A DNA stretch of 64,000 nucleotides, taken from positions 868,001 to 932,000 of the forward strand of contig NC_010644.1 of assembly GCF_000020145.1 (NCBI RefSeq), read 5' to 3'. This DNA comes from Elusimicrobium minutum Pei191 (lineage in GTDB: Bacteria > Elusimicrobiota > Elusimicrobia > Elusimicrobiales > Elusimicrobiaceae). This document shows, piece by piece, positions 40,174-49,373 of this stretch; the stretch's first letter is position 1, and every line of letters starts with the position of its first letter. Made by a program: the position numbers and the translations under genes. Below the pieces are notes generated by a model. It was not told where the DNA came from, did no database searches, and saw nothing but the letters and a program-made list of their open reading frames with translations.

Positions 40174-41550
40174 ATGAAAATACTCAAATCAGCCGCAAGC
40201 ATTATATTATCTTTTGCTCTTGTAACCGGCAGCGTAACATTGCCTTTACAAGCGCAAGACTCAATACCTAGAGACGCTAACGGACTTCCCATGGCAACCA
40301 TTACCGACGCTGAAGTTAAGGCTATGGTTCAAGAAATGGAAAAGGAACTTCCCACAGAAGTACAAGAAATTTTAAAACATGACCATAAAGCTTCCAATTA
40401 TAATGTTCCCGCAACTGCCGGCGCTTTCGCAAGTTTTACCGGCGCGTATTATGCAAGGCTTCGCAAAAGACCTCAATTAATAGCGCTTTTGGCTGAAAAT
40501 CATGAGTTTGCCATATCATATATGTCCCACACCCTTGAAAAAGCTATAGCGGCTGACCCTGCATTTGCGCAATCGGCAAAAGCCATTCAAATAAGAAGAC
40601 AGCTCAGTAATATCGGTAATGTGGATTTAACGCTTAAAGCGGAAACCACAACCGCTTTAAAAGAACTTGCGAAAAGGTTAGAAAACGCAAAAGATATCAG
40701 CGGTATGAAAGTATTTATTTATGATTTAAACAAAGCTTCCAACACTTACCCTGAAAACATGTTGAAATCTTTATCACAATTAAAAAGAGACGTGCCTTCC
40801 TTAGGGCTCACCCAGCAAGGGCAGGATATGCTTATAAAAGAACTGCAAGATATTCACAGCAAAGCCATGGGATATACTTCAGAAGGACAGAGAATAAGTT
40901 CCGGCATGCTTAAACCCGGAAGCATAGAATTAGGCGGCGGTACAAAAATAAGCATTATAGAAAAAAAGCATAACGCGATTTTAAACGTTGAAAAAGAACT
41001 CGATGTTTTACTTGCCCAAAACAAAATTTCTTATGAAAAATTTGTAGGCAGCTCTGCGGGAAGTTTAGCTAAAGAAGCAAAACATATAAGAAGCCTTAAA
41101 GCGTTTACAAAAGCGGGTAACATATTAATCGTTGTCGGCGCGGTTTTGGCCGGGTATAGTATAATGGACAGTTTTGTGTTTAACGCTCCGGATACAAACA
41201 AGCTCGACGATACGGATTTGGAATCCATGGCAAGAGATCCTATGCATCTTTTTAATATAGATTCAGCCAATTTGAAAAACCACCCTGAAATACTGGCGGA
41301 AAAAAACATGCTGGCCCTTATGTTCCAGGAAATAAGAGATAATTCCGCGAGAAAAGCAACCGTAATTCAAATAACAAAAGAACTTGTTCTTTTGGCGGAA
41401 AAAGAAAACAAAACGCCCGTAAAAAAGGAACAACTTGAGCAAAATAAAAAGAAAGACGCCATTGAAAGGCTTAAAAAAGCTAAATTACAGCAAAAGGGTA
41501 TAGCTCAGGAAATAAATTCGCAACTTCAAGACAGTATAAACCGTTCATAA
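40174..41550 (+). CDS. exported helical protein, paralog 3 of the tandem cluster
   Basis: 458 aa, the longest of the family here. Signal peptide MKILKSAASIILSFALVTGSVTLPLQA. N-terminal motif ITDAEVKAMVQEMEKELP, then a hydrophobic segment near residue 80. A long helical domain follows, with a Gly-rich break (SGMLKPGSIELGGGTKIS). A second hydrophobic segment (AGNILIVVGAVLAGYSIMDSF) leads to LDDTDLESMARDPMHLFNIDSA. The tail is highly charged and coiled-coil (KKEQLEQNKKKDAIERLKKAKLQQK). AGAGGG five bases before the ATG; its own boxed promoter and its own terminator. Function unknown. Confidence 0.8.
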   Translation: MKILKSAASIILSFALVTGSVTLPLQAQDSIPRDANGLPMATITDAEVKAMVQEMEKELPTEVQEILKHDHKASNYNVPATAGAFASFTGAYYARLRKRPQLIALLAENHEFAISYMSHTLEKAIAADPAFAQSAKAIQIRRQLSNIGNVDLTLKAETTTALKELAKRLENAKDISGMKVFIYDLNKASNTYPENMLKSLSQLKRDVPSLGLTQQGQDMLIKELQDIHSKAMGYTSEGQRISSGMLKPGSIELGGGTKISIIEKKHNAILNVEKELDVLLAQNKISYEKFVGSSAGSLAKEAKHIRSLKAFTKAGNILIVVGAVLAGYSIMDSFVFNAPDTNKLDDTDLESMARDPMHLFNIDSANLKNHPEILAEKNMLALMFQEIRDNSARKATVIQITKELVLLAEKENKTPVKKEQLEQNKKKDAIERLKKAKLQQKGIAQEINSQLQDSINRS

Positions 41551-41565
41551 AACAAAAAACTTTAA

Positions 41566-41594
41566 ACCCCGGCTTTTAATGCCGGGGTTTTTTA
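41566..41594 (+). terminator. terminator of paralog 3
   Basis: ACCCCGGC-TTTTAAT-GCCGGGGT hairpin with six T. Confidence 0.9.
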
Positions 41595-41850
41595 TCTGTT
41601 AAGCAGTCCTCATACTACACCAAAAAATGTTTATTTATATCGCTAAAGACCACTTTATGTAAATGCAGTAGCGGAGATATTTTGCTTGCCGTCCGCCTTC
41701 CCCTGCGAGAAGTCTTGGGAGGCGCTTTTTGTTATTGACCCCAAAACAAGCACCAACTTTGAAAGAAGATAATTACAAAAAGAGCAAGTTTTTTGCCCCA
41801 CGAACGCGGGGTAAATATTTACGTAAGAGGAATATTTTTATATAATAGTT
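41595..41850. other. gene-free spacer with two hairpins
   Basis: No ORF supported. Inverted repeats GCCTTCCC / GGGAGGC near 41698-41730 (followed by T's) and CCCCACGAACGCGGGG near 41797-41812. A promoter-like TATAAT near 41840 without the AGGTCT box probably serves paralog 4. Confidence 0.4.
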
Positions 41851-41892
41851 AGGTAAGGCTATCTTTTTTAACTTAACCAAACAAAAAATAAT

Positions 41893-43083
41893 ATGAAAAT
41901 AATTAAAACCTCCGCAGTAATTATATTTTGCATGTCTGCTTTTTTTGCTTTTTCGCAAGAAACGCCAAAATCCTCTATTTCCGATGCGGAGGCCGTTGAA
42001 ATTTTAAAAAACATTGAAGCGAAATTTCCAGCTTCTTTTAAAATAGAAAGGACTGACACCGCTTCAGCCGCCGCGGGACTTTCTTTATTAGGATATATGC
42101 GGGGGGATAAACTCTTCCACTTTACCGCCATGGCGCATGAAAGAACGGTTTATTTAACTTTTTTAACAGATTTTAATAGGCTTATGAATGATTTTCCTTC
42201 TAAACTAATACCTATTGATCCGCTTTACGCAAAGAATTTCCGCGGATATCTTAGCTATTTAGAGCGCGAAATAAAAATAAAAGCCAATACCTCCTCTTAT
42301 ATAGCCTATTTCGAAAAAAACGGTTATTTGGGCGGCGAATATGTTTCAAATATGGCGAAAATAGCGCAAGATTACCAAAGAGGCTTGGAATACATGGAAC
42401 GGGCTTTAAAAAGCAATGCGCCGTCGCATGTTTTAGAAAAAACAGCTATTACCGTAAAAGAAACCGAAATGCTTGAAAATGTAAAGAAAGCCAGGGATTG
42501 TTTCCGCATGATGGCAAGAACGGATTTGGAAAGTTCGGGGGGAAAATATGTTTTTTATAATGACGGGTTTAAAAAAAGCATGGTTTCAATAAACAAAGTT
42601 ATAGAGGATTCTGAAAACAGGTTAAAATTTCCAAAAAAATTCGTGAAACGGGGCGTTAAAGCGGTCCCGGCGGCAAATGCGGCGGCGGCAAAACTTTCAA
42701 AAACAAACCGCGCTTTAAAAACGGCGGGCCGCTCAGTTCTTTATTTAAGTATAGCGGCAGGCGCTCTTGTGATAATTGAAAACGCTCTTACTGATATGCC
42801 TTTAACGCTTGAAGATACGGATTTAGCCTCTCTTTACCGTGACAGAAGCTTAATTTTTAAATGGGATAACGCTTTAATAGAAAAAGGCGGACTGTCGGAA
42901 TATAAAGAATTTTATAAATTTTTTCTGGAGCAATACGCCTCTAACCTAGAAACACGGGCCTACGCGGACGGACTTTTTAAACAAGAAGAAATTACCAATA
43001 ACAACCTGTCACGAGCTGAAAATAACATAAAAAGAAAAGAACTTATAAGAAAAATAAAAACAGAACTTGAAAATATAAACTGA
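41893..43083 (+). CDS. exported helical protein, paralog 4 of the tandem cluster
   Basis: 396 aa. Signal peptide MKIIKTSAVIIFCMSAFFAFS. N-terminal motif ISDAEAVEILKNIEAKFPASF, then a hydrophobic Ala/Gly stretch (TASAAAGLSLLGYM). The helical middle leads to a second hydrophobic segment (RSVLYLSIAAGALVIIENAL) and LEDTDLASLYRDRSLIFKWDNALIEKGGLSEYKEFYKFF. It ends in a basic coiled-coil tail. The C-terminal block aligns best with paralog 2 (LFQMGDELVLSAGLNQVKHDIK). Promoter without boxes; no ribosome site visible. No terminator recognised downstream. Function unknown. Confidence 0.8.
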   Translation: MKIIKTSAVIIFCMSAFFAFSQETPKSSISDAEAVEILKNIEAKFPASFKIERTDTASAAAGLSLLGYMRGDKLFHFTAMAHERTVYLTFLTDFNRLMNDFPSKLIPIDPLYAKNFRGYLSYLEREIKIKANTSSYIAYFEKNGYLGGEYVSNMAKIAQDYQRGLEYMERALKSNAPSHVLEKTAITVKETEMLENVKKARDCFRMMARTDLESSGGKYVFYNDGFKKSMVSINKVIEDSENRLKFPKKFVKRGVKAVPAANAAAAKLSKTNRALKTAGRSVLYLSIAAGALVIIENALTDMPLTLEDTDLASLYRDRSLIFKWDNALIEKGGLSEYKEFYKFFLEQYASNLETRAYADGLFKQEEITNNNLSRAENNIKRKELIRKIKTELENIN

Positions 43084-43287
43084 TACGCAACGTAATTTCA
43101 CACAGTTAAAAAGCAAAACTCCCCCGGCTTAGAAGAGGAGTATTTACCTGTTTTAAAGCCCGGCTTTGCCCTGCGCGCACGGTAAGCGGGTTTCCTCGGC
43201 AAATATGCGTTAATTTACATTGGTAAGGGATTGCCGCCACTTACACCTAAAGACTGCGCTACTCCAATAAATAATCCGCTTTTTAAT

Positions 43288-43443
43288 AAAACTACCCAGT
43301 CTCACGCCCGTGGTTTATTTTGTTTCAAAGCTTCGCTTTGCGATTTCACTAAACAACACCTCCGCAGCAGCAAGGCGGAGGTGTTGTGAAATCAGAAGGC
43401 TAACTATCCCCCGGCTTTACGCAGGAGTGTTCCGTATTCTCAT
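43288..43443 (-). repeat. terminator-associated intergenic repeat, copy 5
   Basis: The most regular copy. On the minus strand, after the pyrophosphatase terminator: ATGAGAATACGGAACACTCC, CTGCGTAAAGCCGGGGGAT, then outer arm GATTTCAC, inner arm AACACCTCCGC, loop, GCGGAGGTGTT, outer arm GTGAAATC, then AAGCGAAGCTTTGAAACAAA, and an end hairpin with ACGGGCGT. ORFs crossing it are shadows of the repeat. Confidence 0.85.
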
Positions 43444-43474
43444 AAAAAAGCCCCGCCGTACGGCGGGGCTTTTA
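43444..43474 (-). terminator. terminator of the pyrophosphatase gene
   Basis: AAGCCCCGCCG / CGGCGGGGCTT perfect stem between A and T runs. Confidence 0.92.
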
Positions 43475-43479
43475 AAATG

Positions 43480-45828
43480 TTACTCAACTCTTGCTTTACT
43501 TCTTACAATAGCCCAAGTTAAGATAGCGAGCAGCGCCGCCGCTAAGCACCAGCCCCACACGCCTAATTTTGTATATTCGTTATTATAAGTAACGATAACA
43601 GGCGCCACGATAACCGATACAAGGTTAACAACCTTAATCATAGGGTTAAGAGCCGGGCCCGCCGTATCTTTAAGAGGATCGCCCACCGTATCGCCTACTA
43701 CGCTGGCTTTATGGCGTTCTGACCCTTTACCCGTATTGTTCGCGGGGTCGGAAGGTTCATCCTCAATAAGTTTTTTGGCATTATCCCAAGCACCACCCGC
43801 GTTAGACATAAACACGGCAAGCAGCTGGCCCGATAAAATAATACCGGCAAGGAAACCGCCCAAAGCTTCAACACCCAGCGTCAAGCCCACAAGAATAGGG
43901 GAAATAACGCCTAAAAGTGCCAGATTAACAAGTTCTTTCTGGGCAGCGGCTGTTGAAATTCTTACAACTTTATCATAATCGGGTTTGGCTTTGCCTTCCA
44001 AAATACCTAAGCCGAACTGTCTTCTTACTTCGTGCACAATTAATGAAGCCGCGCGTGTTACGGAGTTAATAGCGAAAGAAGAGAACAGCCAAGGCACCGC
44101 GCCGCCAAGCAACATGCCTACAAAGACTAACGGGTTGGAAACAACTATACCCACGTCTTTTAAAAGCACCATCGCCTGGTCAAGCCCGGCGTTCTGCCAG
44201 GCGTTATTAATAATTACCTGAACATTGCTTACGTCAACCATGTAAGAGCCGAACAAAGACACTGCCGCTATAACAGCGGAGCTTATGGCCACGCCTTTCG
44301 TAATAGCTTTTGTTGTGTTGCCTACGCCGTCTAAGTCAGCCATGATTTGGCGGGCTTTTTTTGTTTCTTCATCCGTTTTGCCGTGCCAGGCCATTTCGCC
44401 TATGCCGTTAGCGTTATCCGCAATGGGGCCAAAGGAGTCCATAGCCACGTTATTACCCGTTAAGGTGAGCATGCCGATACCGGTCATAGCTACGCCGTAA
44501 AGAATAAAGTTAAATTTAGCGGCCCCCGTCAAACCTTCAATTGAGCCGAAAACAACGATTGAAATAAATATCGTTATAGCGATAACGACTACCGACCATA
44601 CCGAAGATTCCAAACCTACGGCGAAACCGCTTAATATGGTTGTGGCGGAACCTGTAGACGTGGAACGTTTAACTTCTTTAACAGGCGCGCCTTCCGTACC
44701 CGTAAAGTGCTCGGTAAGTCTGTCAATGGCCATAGCTAAAATTACACCGACGGAAACGGCTACCCATGGTCTCCACCAACCGCCGGGAATGTCCCTCATA
44801 TAAAAATACGCTAATACGGCAAAAAGCGTTATGGAAATAACGGCTGAAGTAAAATATCCTCTGAAAATGGCGCTCATCGCGTCGCCTTTGCCGCCGTGAT
44901 CACGCACAACGTAAGTACCTATGATAGAGCACATTACGCCGATACCGCGTACGATAAGGGGGTAAACTATCCATTCATAGTTGCCTGTAATATGCCAAAG
45001 CGCAAGACCTAAAATAAGGCCTGACACAATGGTAACTTCGTAGGATTCAAAAATGTCGGCCGCCATACCCGCGCAGTCGCCCACGTTATCGCCTACTAAG
45101 TCGGCTACCACGGCGGGGTTTCTGGGGTCGTCTTCCGGAATGCCCGCTTCAACTTTACCCACCAAGTCGGCGCCTACGTCAGCGGCTTTGGTATAAATAC
45201 CGCCGCCTACCCTCATAAAGAGAGCTACAAGAGTACCGCCAAAACCGAAACCCAACAAAGCGTCCGGCGCGGAAATACCGAAAATAACAAATATTATCGT
45301 ACCGCCAAATAAGCCTAAACCGTCGGTAAGCATACCTGTAACGGTACCCGCGCGGTAAGCTATTTTAAGCGATTCGCCAAAAGATCTGCGCGAAGCGTCC
45401 GCCACGCGCACGTTGGCGGCAACTGCTATACGCATACCTATTTGTCCCACTAAAAGCGAAAAGACTGATCCCAAAATAAAAGAACCTGCGCGCCCGAAAG
45501 CGATAATTAACTTTATTTTTTCGGGGGATAGACCTTCAAAGCGTTTCATAGCTTCGGCAGTCACCGGGACAATATATACTGAAAGGAAAAGACATATTGT
45601 CAAAATAACAATTAAAGGTACAATCGCTTTGAACTGTTTGTTTAAGTAAGCGTTCGCGCCTTCTTTTATAGCGCCCCAAACCTCTTGCATTTTCGCGTCC
45701 CCTGCAGGGTGGGCCATAACTTGTCTTTTTAAAAACAAGGCATAAAAAAGACCTAACACCGCAACTCCCAAAACGCCGAATATAGCGTATTGTTCATACA
45801 GGTGCAGGCCGCTCATTCCATACCACAT
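43480..45828 (-). CDS. hppA: membrane-bound proton-pumping pyrophosphatase (K+-independent type)
   Basis: 782 aa with about sixteen membrane helices. The pyrophosphate site is complete: DVGADLVGKVEAGIPEDDPRNPAVVADLVGDNVGDCAGMAADIFESY near residue 230, and the second acidic cluster GSERHKASVVGDTVGDPLKDTAGPALN near 700. The motif GNTTKAITKG has Lys where K+-dependent enzymes have Ala, the accepted mark of the K+-independent, H+-pumping subgroup. It couples pyrophosphate hydrolysis to ion export across the inner membrane and conserves energy in fermenters. GGAGG seven bases before the ATG. Monocistronic. Confidence 0.95.
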   Translation of the reverse strand: MWYGMSGLHLYEQYAIFGVLGVAVLGLFYALFLKRQVMAHPAGDAKMQEVWGAIKEGANAYLNKQFKAIVPLIVILTICLFLSVYIVPVTAEAMKRFEGLSPEKIKLIIAFGRAGSFILGSVFSLLVGQIGMRIAVAANVRVADASRRSFGESLKIAYRAGTVTGMLTDGLGLFGGTIIFVIFGISAPDALLGFGFGGTLVALFMRVGGGIYTKAADVGADLVGKVEAGIPEDDPRNPAVVADLVGDNVGDCAGMAADIFESYEVTIVSGLILGLALWHITGNYEWIVYPLIVRGIGVMCSIIGTYVVRDHGGKGDAMSAIFRGYFTSAVISITLFAVLAYFYMRDIPGGWWRPWVAVSVGVILAMAIDRLTEHFTGTEGAPVKEVKRSTSTGSATTILSGFAVGLESSVWSVVVIAITIFISIVVFGSIEGLTGAAKFNFILYGVAMTGIGMLTLTGNNVAMDSFGPIADNANGIGEMAWHGKTDEETKKARQIMADLDGVGNTTKAITKGVAISSAVIAAVSLFGSYMVDVSNVQVIINNAWQNAGLDQAMVLLKDVGIVVSNPLVFVGMLLGGAVPWLFSSFAINSVTRAASLIVHEVRRQFGLGILEGKAKPDYDKVVRISTAAAQKELVNLALLGVISPILVGLTLGVEALGGFLAGIILSGQLLAVFMSNAGGAWDNAKKLIEDEPSDPANNTGKGSERHKASVVGDTVGDPLKDTAGPALNPMIKVVNLVSVIVAPVIVTYNNEYTKLGVWGWCLAAALLAILTWAIVRSKARVE

Positions 45829-45906
45829 AGTAAGCCTCCATATATTTTTATTAACAGAAATTTACTTCAGAAAGGTGCTTCCCAAATATTGTACATCTTT
45901 TTTCGC

Positions 45907-45943
45907 AAAAAAAAACACCCTTGTTTTTATAAGGGTGTTTTTT
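45907..45943 (-). terminator. terminator of the ankyrin gene
   Basis: AACACCCTT / AAGGGTGTT stem with nine A and six T flanks. Confidence 0.85.
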
Positions 45944-45973
45944 ATAAAGTTATAAACTTTTGTATAAATAAGA

Positions 45974-46897
45974 CTATTGTTTTTTAAGCGCCTGGTCTAA
46001 AGCTTTTCTCTCTTTTTTTTCAACGGATTTAAGATATTTGTTTAAATTTTTAATATATTTTTTATCATTCGGGTAGTTTTTTACTTTCGGATAAAAGGGG
46101 AAAAGCCCGTTTAATTTTTCTATTGAAAAAACCACTCCGGCGCCGTTATCTATTAAATACTTGGCTATTTCATAAGAAGGCAGGTCCTTTGTACCCATAG
46201 TGGCCAAAGCGTCAAATAAAGGCGTGGTTCCCAAAACCCTGCCCTGTGCGTCATACCCTAATTTAGAAACGGCATTAACATCGGCCCCGCTTTGGACTAA
46301 AATTTTAACCTCTTCAAACTTACCGTATAAAGCGGCCGTCATTAAAGCTGTTACGCCCATACCGTCTGGGGCGTCAACTTTAGCGCCTTTTTCTATAAGG
46401 TATTTAACAAGTTCGGGGTCAGACGTTCTGCCCGTTACAGCGCTTAAAAGCGGGTTTTTATAATTTAAGTCAGCACCGTTTTCAACAAGCAATTTAACCA
46501 TGCCGGCGCTTTTTCTTATAGCCGATATTGAAAGGGGGGTAAAATAACCGGGGTTATAATTAACATCCGCACCTATTGATAAAAGATATTTCACGGATTT
46601 AGGATTATCAGAAATAACAGCAATAAAAAGAGGGGTGATAACAGCCTGGCCCGTCTCTTCATTAACAAGGGGAGTGTTAACATTATCTTTATTAACAAGT
46701 TTTTTTATTTCATTAATATCGCCCGAGCGTATGGCAATATAATAAGGGTTTTTGGCACGCCAGTCGTTTTCGGCGTCTCTTTCAGGTCTTGCCGGCCTTC
46801 CGGTAAACATAGGGTGTTTAGGTGACGCGTTATCCCCAGCGTAGGCGGTTATAAATAAAATCGCGCATAAGGCGGCAGCTGTTAAAAATTTTTTCAT
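45974..46897 (-). CDS. exported ankyrin-repeat protein
   Basis: 307 aa. Signal peptide MKKFLTAAALCAILFITAYA. Five to six ankyrin repeats from about residue 50 to 265, e.g. TPLFIAVISDNPKSVKYLLSIGADVN, TPLSISAIRKSAGMVKLLVENGADLN, TALMTAALYGKFEEVKILVQSGADVN. The C-terminal 45 residues are Lys-rich. Ankyrin repeats bind other proteins; with a signal peptide this one acts in the periplasm or outside. Divergent from the 47.0-kb gene, whose boxed promoter lies between the two starts, so both could be affected by the same regulator. GGAG before the ATG. Confidence 0.87.
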   Translation of the reverse strand: MKKFLTAAALCAILFITAYAGDNASPKHPMFTGRPARPERDAENDWRAKNPYYIAIRSGDINEIKKLVNKDNVNTPLVNEETGQAVITPLFIAVISDNPKSVKYLLSIGADVNYNPGYFTPLSISAIRKSAGMVKLLVENGADLNYKNPLLSAVTGRTSDPELVKYLIEKGAKVDAPDGMGVTALMTAALYGKFEEVKILVQSGADVNAVSKLGYDAQGRVLGTTPLFDALATMGTKDLPSYEIAKYLIDNGAGVVFSIEKLNGLFPFYPKVKNYPNDKKYIKNLNKYLKSVEKKERKALDQALKKQ

Positions 46898-46946
46898 ATT
46901 ACTCCTCCTGCTTAATAATTATTATAACAATTTATAACGCTTTTAC

Positions 46947-47013
46947 CATTTAAAGGACCTATATGAATCTAGGTCTTTTGGACCTTGTAAATATTGTTAA
47001 AAATCCATATAAT
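46947..47013 (+). promoter_or_regulatory. boxed promoter between ankyrin and 47.0-kb genes
   Basis: Proximal box AGGTCTTTTGGACC (46971-46984) abuts TTGTAA (-35, 46985-46990), 17 bp, TATAAT (47008-47013). A half box AAAGGACCT (46952-46960) lies one register upstream. Confidence 0.88.
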
Positions 47014-47045
47014 TTATTTATTCAGGTTATATTAAGGGGCAACAG

Positions 47046-47687
47046 ATGAAAAAAAATATTGTTTTAACGTTATTTTCAGCAGCGCTTTTAATGTCTCAAA
47101 CGGCTTTCGCTTCAGACTTTAAAACCGTAATTTTTAATAATTCGCCAAAAGAAGGCCGCAGCATAGGTAAAATGGCGGATTATATCCAAAACGCAATAAG
47201 TGATTACAAATATAAAAGACAATCCGATTTTTCTTTAGCTAACGGCGCGGTTAAACATTATAAAGATGGTGATTTCGAATATCTTATGTCTTCGGCTTTC
47301 ATATATATTACCTCAACCTCAAACAGTGAAAATATTGTCGAATACTGCAATAAAATTATAAAACCCGTTAAAGAACTTTACAATGAAAGAGTTGAAACTC
47401 TTGAAACCGTTAAAAAAACATCTAAAGAAGAAGAAATTAAACAACAGGCCCATTACGCTATAATACGCAATGTAAGCAAATTGAAAGATTTAAGCATCTA
47501 TACGCTTATGTGTGATGATGACGCCGCGATTAAAGTTAAAACCGGCGGGCCGGCATTTCAAAAAACTACAACAGTTTTTGGTAAAAAAACTACTATTTCA
47601 GCCGGCTGGCAGGATTATTACAGGAACCTTCCTCCCGAAGTAAGGGAAAGAGCTTTAAAAGAAGCCGTGGAAAATATAGAAAAATAA
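47046..47687 (+). CDS. exported protein of unknown function
   Basis: 213 aa. Signal peptide MKKNIVLTLFSAALLMSQTAFA. The mature protein is mostly helical and soluble (IGKMADYIQNAISDYKYK, EYCNKIIKPVKELYNERVETLETVKKTSKEEEIKQQ), with two Cys (EYC and LMC) and a Gly/Lys-rich part before the end. No second membrane segment and no DTDL motif, so not a clear member of the paralog family although it shares their promoter type. AAGGGG seven bases before the ATG. Function not recognised. Confidence 0.75.
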   Translation: MKKNIVLTLFSAALLMSQTAFASDFKTVIFNNSPKEGRSIGKMADYIQNAISDYKYKRQSDFSLANGAVKHYKDGDFEYLMSSAFIYITSTSNSENIVEYCNKIIKPVKELYNERVETLETVKKTSKEEEIKQQAHYAIIRNVSKLKDLSIYTLMCDDDAAIKVKTGGPAFQKTTTVFGKKTTISAGWQDYYRNLPPEVRERALKEAVENIEK

Positions 47688-47698
47688 TTAATATTTAT

Positions 47699-47740
47699 AA
47701 AAAATACCCGCTGTTTAAATTAAACAGCGGGTATTTTTTA
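47699..47740 (+). terminator. terminator of the 47.0-kb gene
   Basis: AATACCCGCTGTTTAA / TTAAACAGCGGGTATT perfect stem with T-tract. Confidence 0.92.
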
Positions 47741-47920
47741 TAAAAGTACTGCGACGCACCCCCTGCGTAAGCCGGGGGGTAGACACCTATTTCTAGTAAA
47801 TAAGCGTGCTTTGTAAGCAACGCACCCCCGCCGGGGGGTAGACACTTTTACTGTTTCACGACGCTTAAGCATTGCTGCCGCGGGTATGGCCTTTATTAGT
47901 TATTAATAACAAACAGCTCC
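47741..47920 (+). repeat. terminator-associated intergenic repeat, copy 7 (degenerate)
   Basis: Begins after the T-tract of the preceding terminator. The CCCCCTGCGTAAGCCGGGGG module occurs here and again in shortened form (CACCCCCGCCGGGGGGTAGA), then GTTTCACGACGC, GCTGCCGCGGG and AACAAACAGC remnants. The hairpin arms are no longer complementary. Boundaries uncertain. The rest up to 48009 shows nothing recognisable. Confidence 0.5.
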
Positions 47921-48009
47921 ATATTCCATAACCTCACTATAGAAGAGGAAGTCCTTCAACCCCAAGCTGACTACGCAAGTTAAATTTTGCGCTCCGGCAA
48001 AAATTTGCA

Positions 48010-48045
48010 AAAAAACAACCACGGGGTTAGCCGCCGCCCGTGGTT
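48010..48045 (-). terminator. terminator of the DJ-1 gene
   Basis: AACCACGGG / CCCGTGGTT stem; minus-strand T-tract from the A-run at 48009-48015. Confidence 0.7.
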
Positions 48046-48097
48046 ATCATCTTAGTTTTAGGCTGTTTTACCTAAATTTATTGAGGAGGAAGGGGGA

Positions 48098-48640
48098 TTA
48101 TTTTAAAAGGAAATCTTCCTTAATTTTATCCGCAACATCCTTACCTTTAAGTATTTCTATCAAACGCACGCCGAAAGCCATTGATGTGCCAGGCCCGCGG
48201 GAAGTTGTAATGTGTCTGTCGGTAACAACAGGCTCTTCCTCATAAACGGCCCCGGGCCCCAAGTATACCCTCATACCGGTGTAAATTGTGGCTTTATAAC
48301 CTTCCAAAATACCTGCCGTGCCAAATACAGCGGGGGCCGCGCAAATAGCCGCCAAATTCCGCTTTGCGGCGTGCTGTTTTTTTACAAGTTCCAACAAGCC
48401 TTTATGTTCTATATATTTAATGGTGCCGCCCGGTATTACAAGCATATCAAAAATATCGTTTTTAACCTCATTAAAAAGAACATCCGCGGTTACGGTAATG
48501 TTATGTTTGCCTAAAACTTCTTTTTTATCTGATAAGGAAACTATTTTAAGCCCAACGTCCGCCCGTCTTAATAAATCAGCCGTTACAACGGCCTCAGCCT
48601 CCTCAAACCCGTCAATAATAAATAATGCAACTTTACTCAT
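48098..48640 (-). CDS. DJ-1/PfpI-family protein
   Basis: Start at 48640 (MSKVALFIIDGFEEAEAV), with GGAGG six bases upstream; the Met four codons earlier lacks this. 180 aa. The nucleophile elbow LAAICAAPAVFG gives the reactive Cys near residue 104. The family Glu is in DGFEEAEAV, and the conserved TSRGPGTSMAFGVRLIEILKG lies near the end. This is the YajL/DJ-1 subtype. Suggested family roles are protection against reactive carbonyls or oxidative stress; the exact reaction is debated. Cytoplasmic. Confidence 0.9.
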   Translation of the reverse strand: MSKVALFIIDGFEEAEAVVTADLLRRADVGLKIVSLSDKKEVLGKHNITVTADVLFNEVKNDIFDMLVIPGGTIKYIEHKGLLELVKKQHAAKRNLAAICAAPAVFGTAGILEGYKATIYTGMRVYLGPGAVYEEEPVVTDRHITTSRGPGTSMAFGVRLIEILKGKDVADKIKEDFLLK

Positions 48641-49241
48641 AAATGCCTCCAAATATAATAAAAATGTTTTTTTGCACGCCTCCCGCCGCCTTTTGGAGAA
48701 AGGGGGAAATTATATTTTTTATCTTCCCAAAATATTTTTTTAAGCCAAACCGCGCTAAATATAAGGTTTTTGTAAGCCAAAAGAAGGGGTTTAAGAGCAT
48801 TCGCAATTGTTACGGTAAACACAAAAATAGCTTTGCCCAACAAATAGGCCAACATTATTTTCAATAATTTAATGCTATCTATTTATTAAAAAAAAGTAAA
48901 GAAAAACCTAAGATATCACAAAAGTCATATTTTTTTACAAAATTTCTATTTTTAAAAAAGATGCCTTTTTTATAAATTTTCAATTTTTATATACATTCCC
49001 CTACCCCAAAACTTAAATTCCAAAATCGCTGCCAATTTTTAAAAGTCATAATTTAAAGCATAAAGGTTACCCAATAAAATCAATTTTTATGTTTTTACAC
49101 AATAAACAAAAAAGCTAAATCTCAAATTTAAAGGCATTTTTAGTCTGGGGGAGTTATTTGTCATGCATCAATTACTAACGATAATTTTTATTATGTCAAT
49201 TAAAATACCTCAATAAACAATCTTTTAGCAACCTATAATTA

Positions 49242-49279
49242 TTGTTATAAAAATTATATTATTGTTTATTTTATAACAA
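49242..49279. repeat. 11-bp perfect inverted repeat in the A/T-rich tract
   Basis: TTGTTATAAAA (49242-49252) and TTTTATAACAA (49269-49279), 16-bp spacer. Confidence 0.75.
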
Positions 49280-49373
49280 AATAAAAATATAATTTAATAT
49301 TTATTTTAGATTTTTTTAATAAGCAACAAGGCAGTTTTTAAATTTACTATAAATTACAACCAAAACATTTTTT

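Noticed and set aside
48637-48867. Two opposite 75-codon ORFs upstream of the DJ-1 gene, one with a hydrophobic start
   Set aside because: They mirror each other, overlap the DJ-1 ribosome site and lack their own; composition is that of the A/T-rich spacer.
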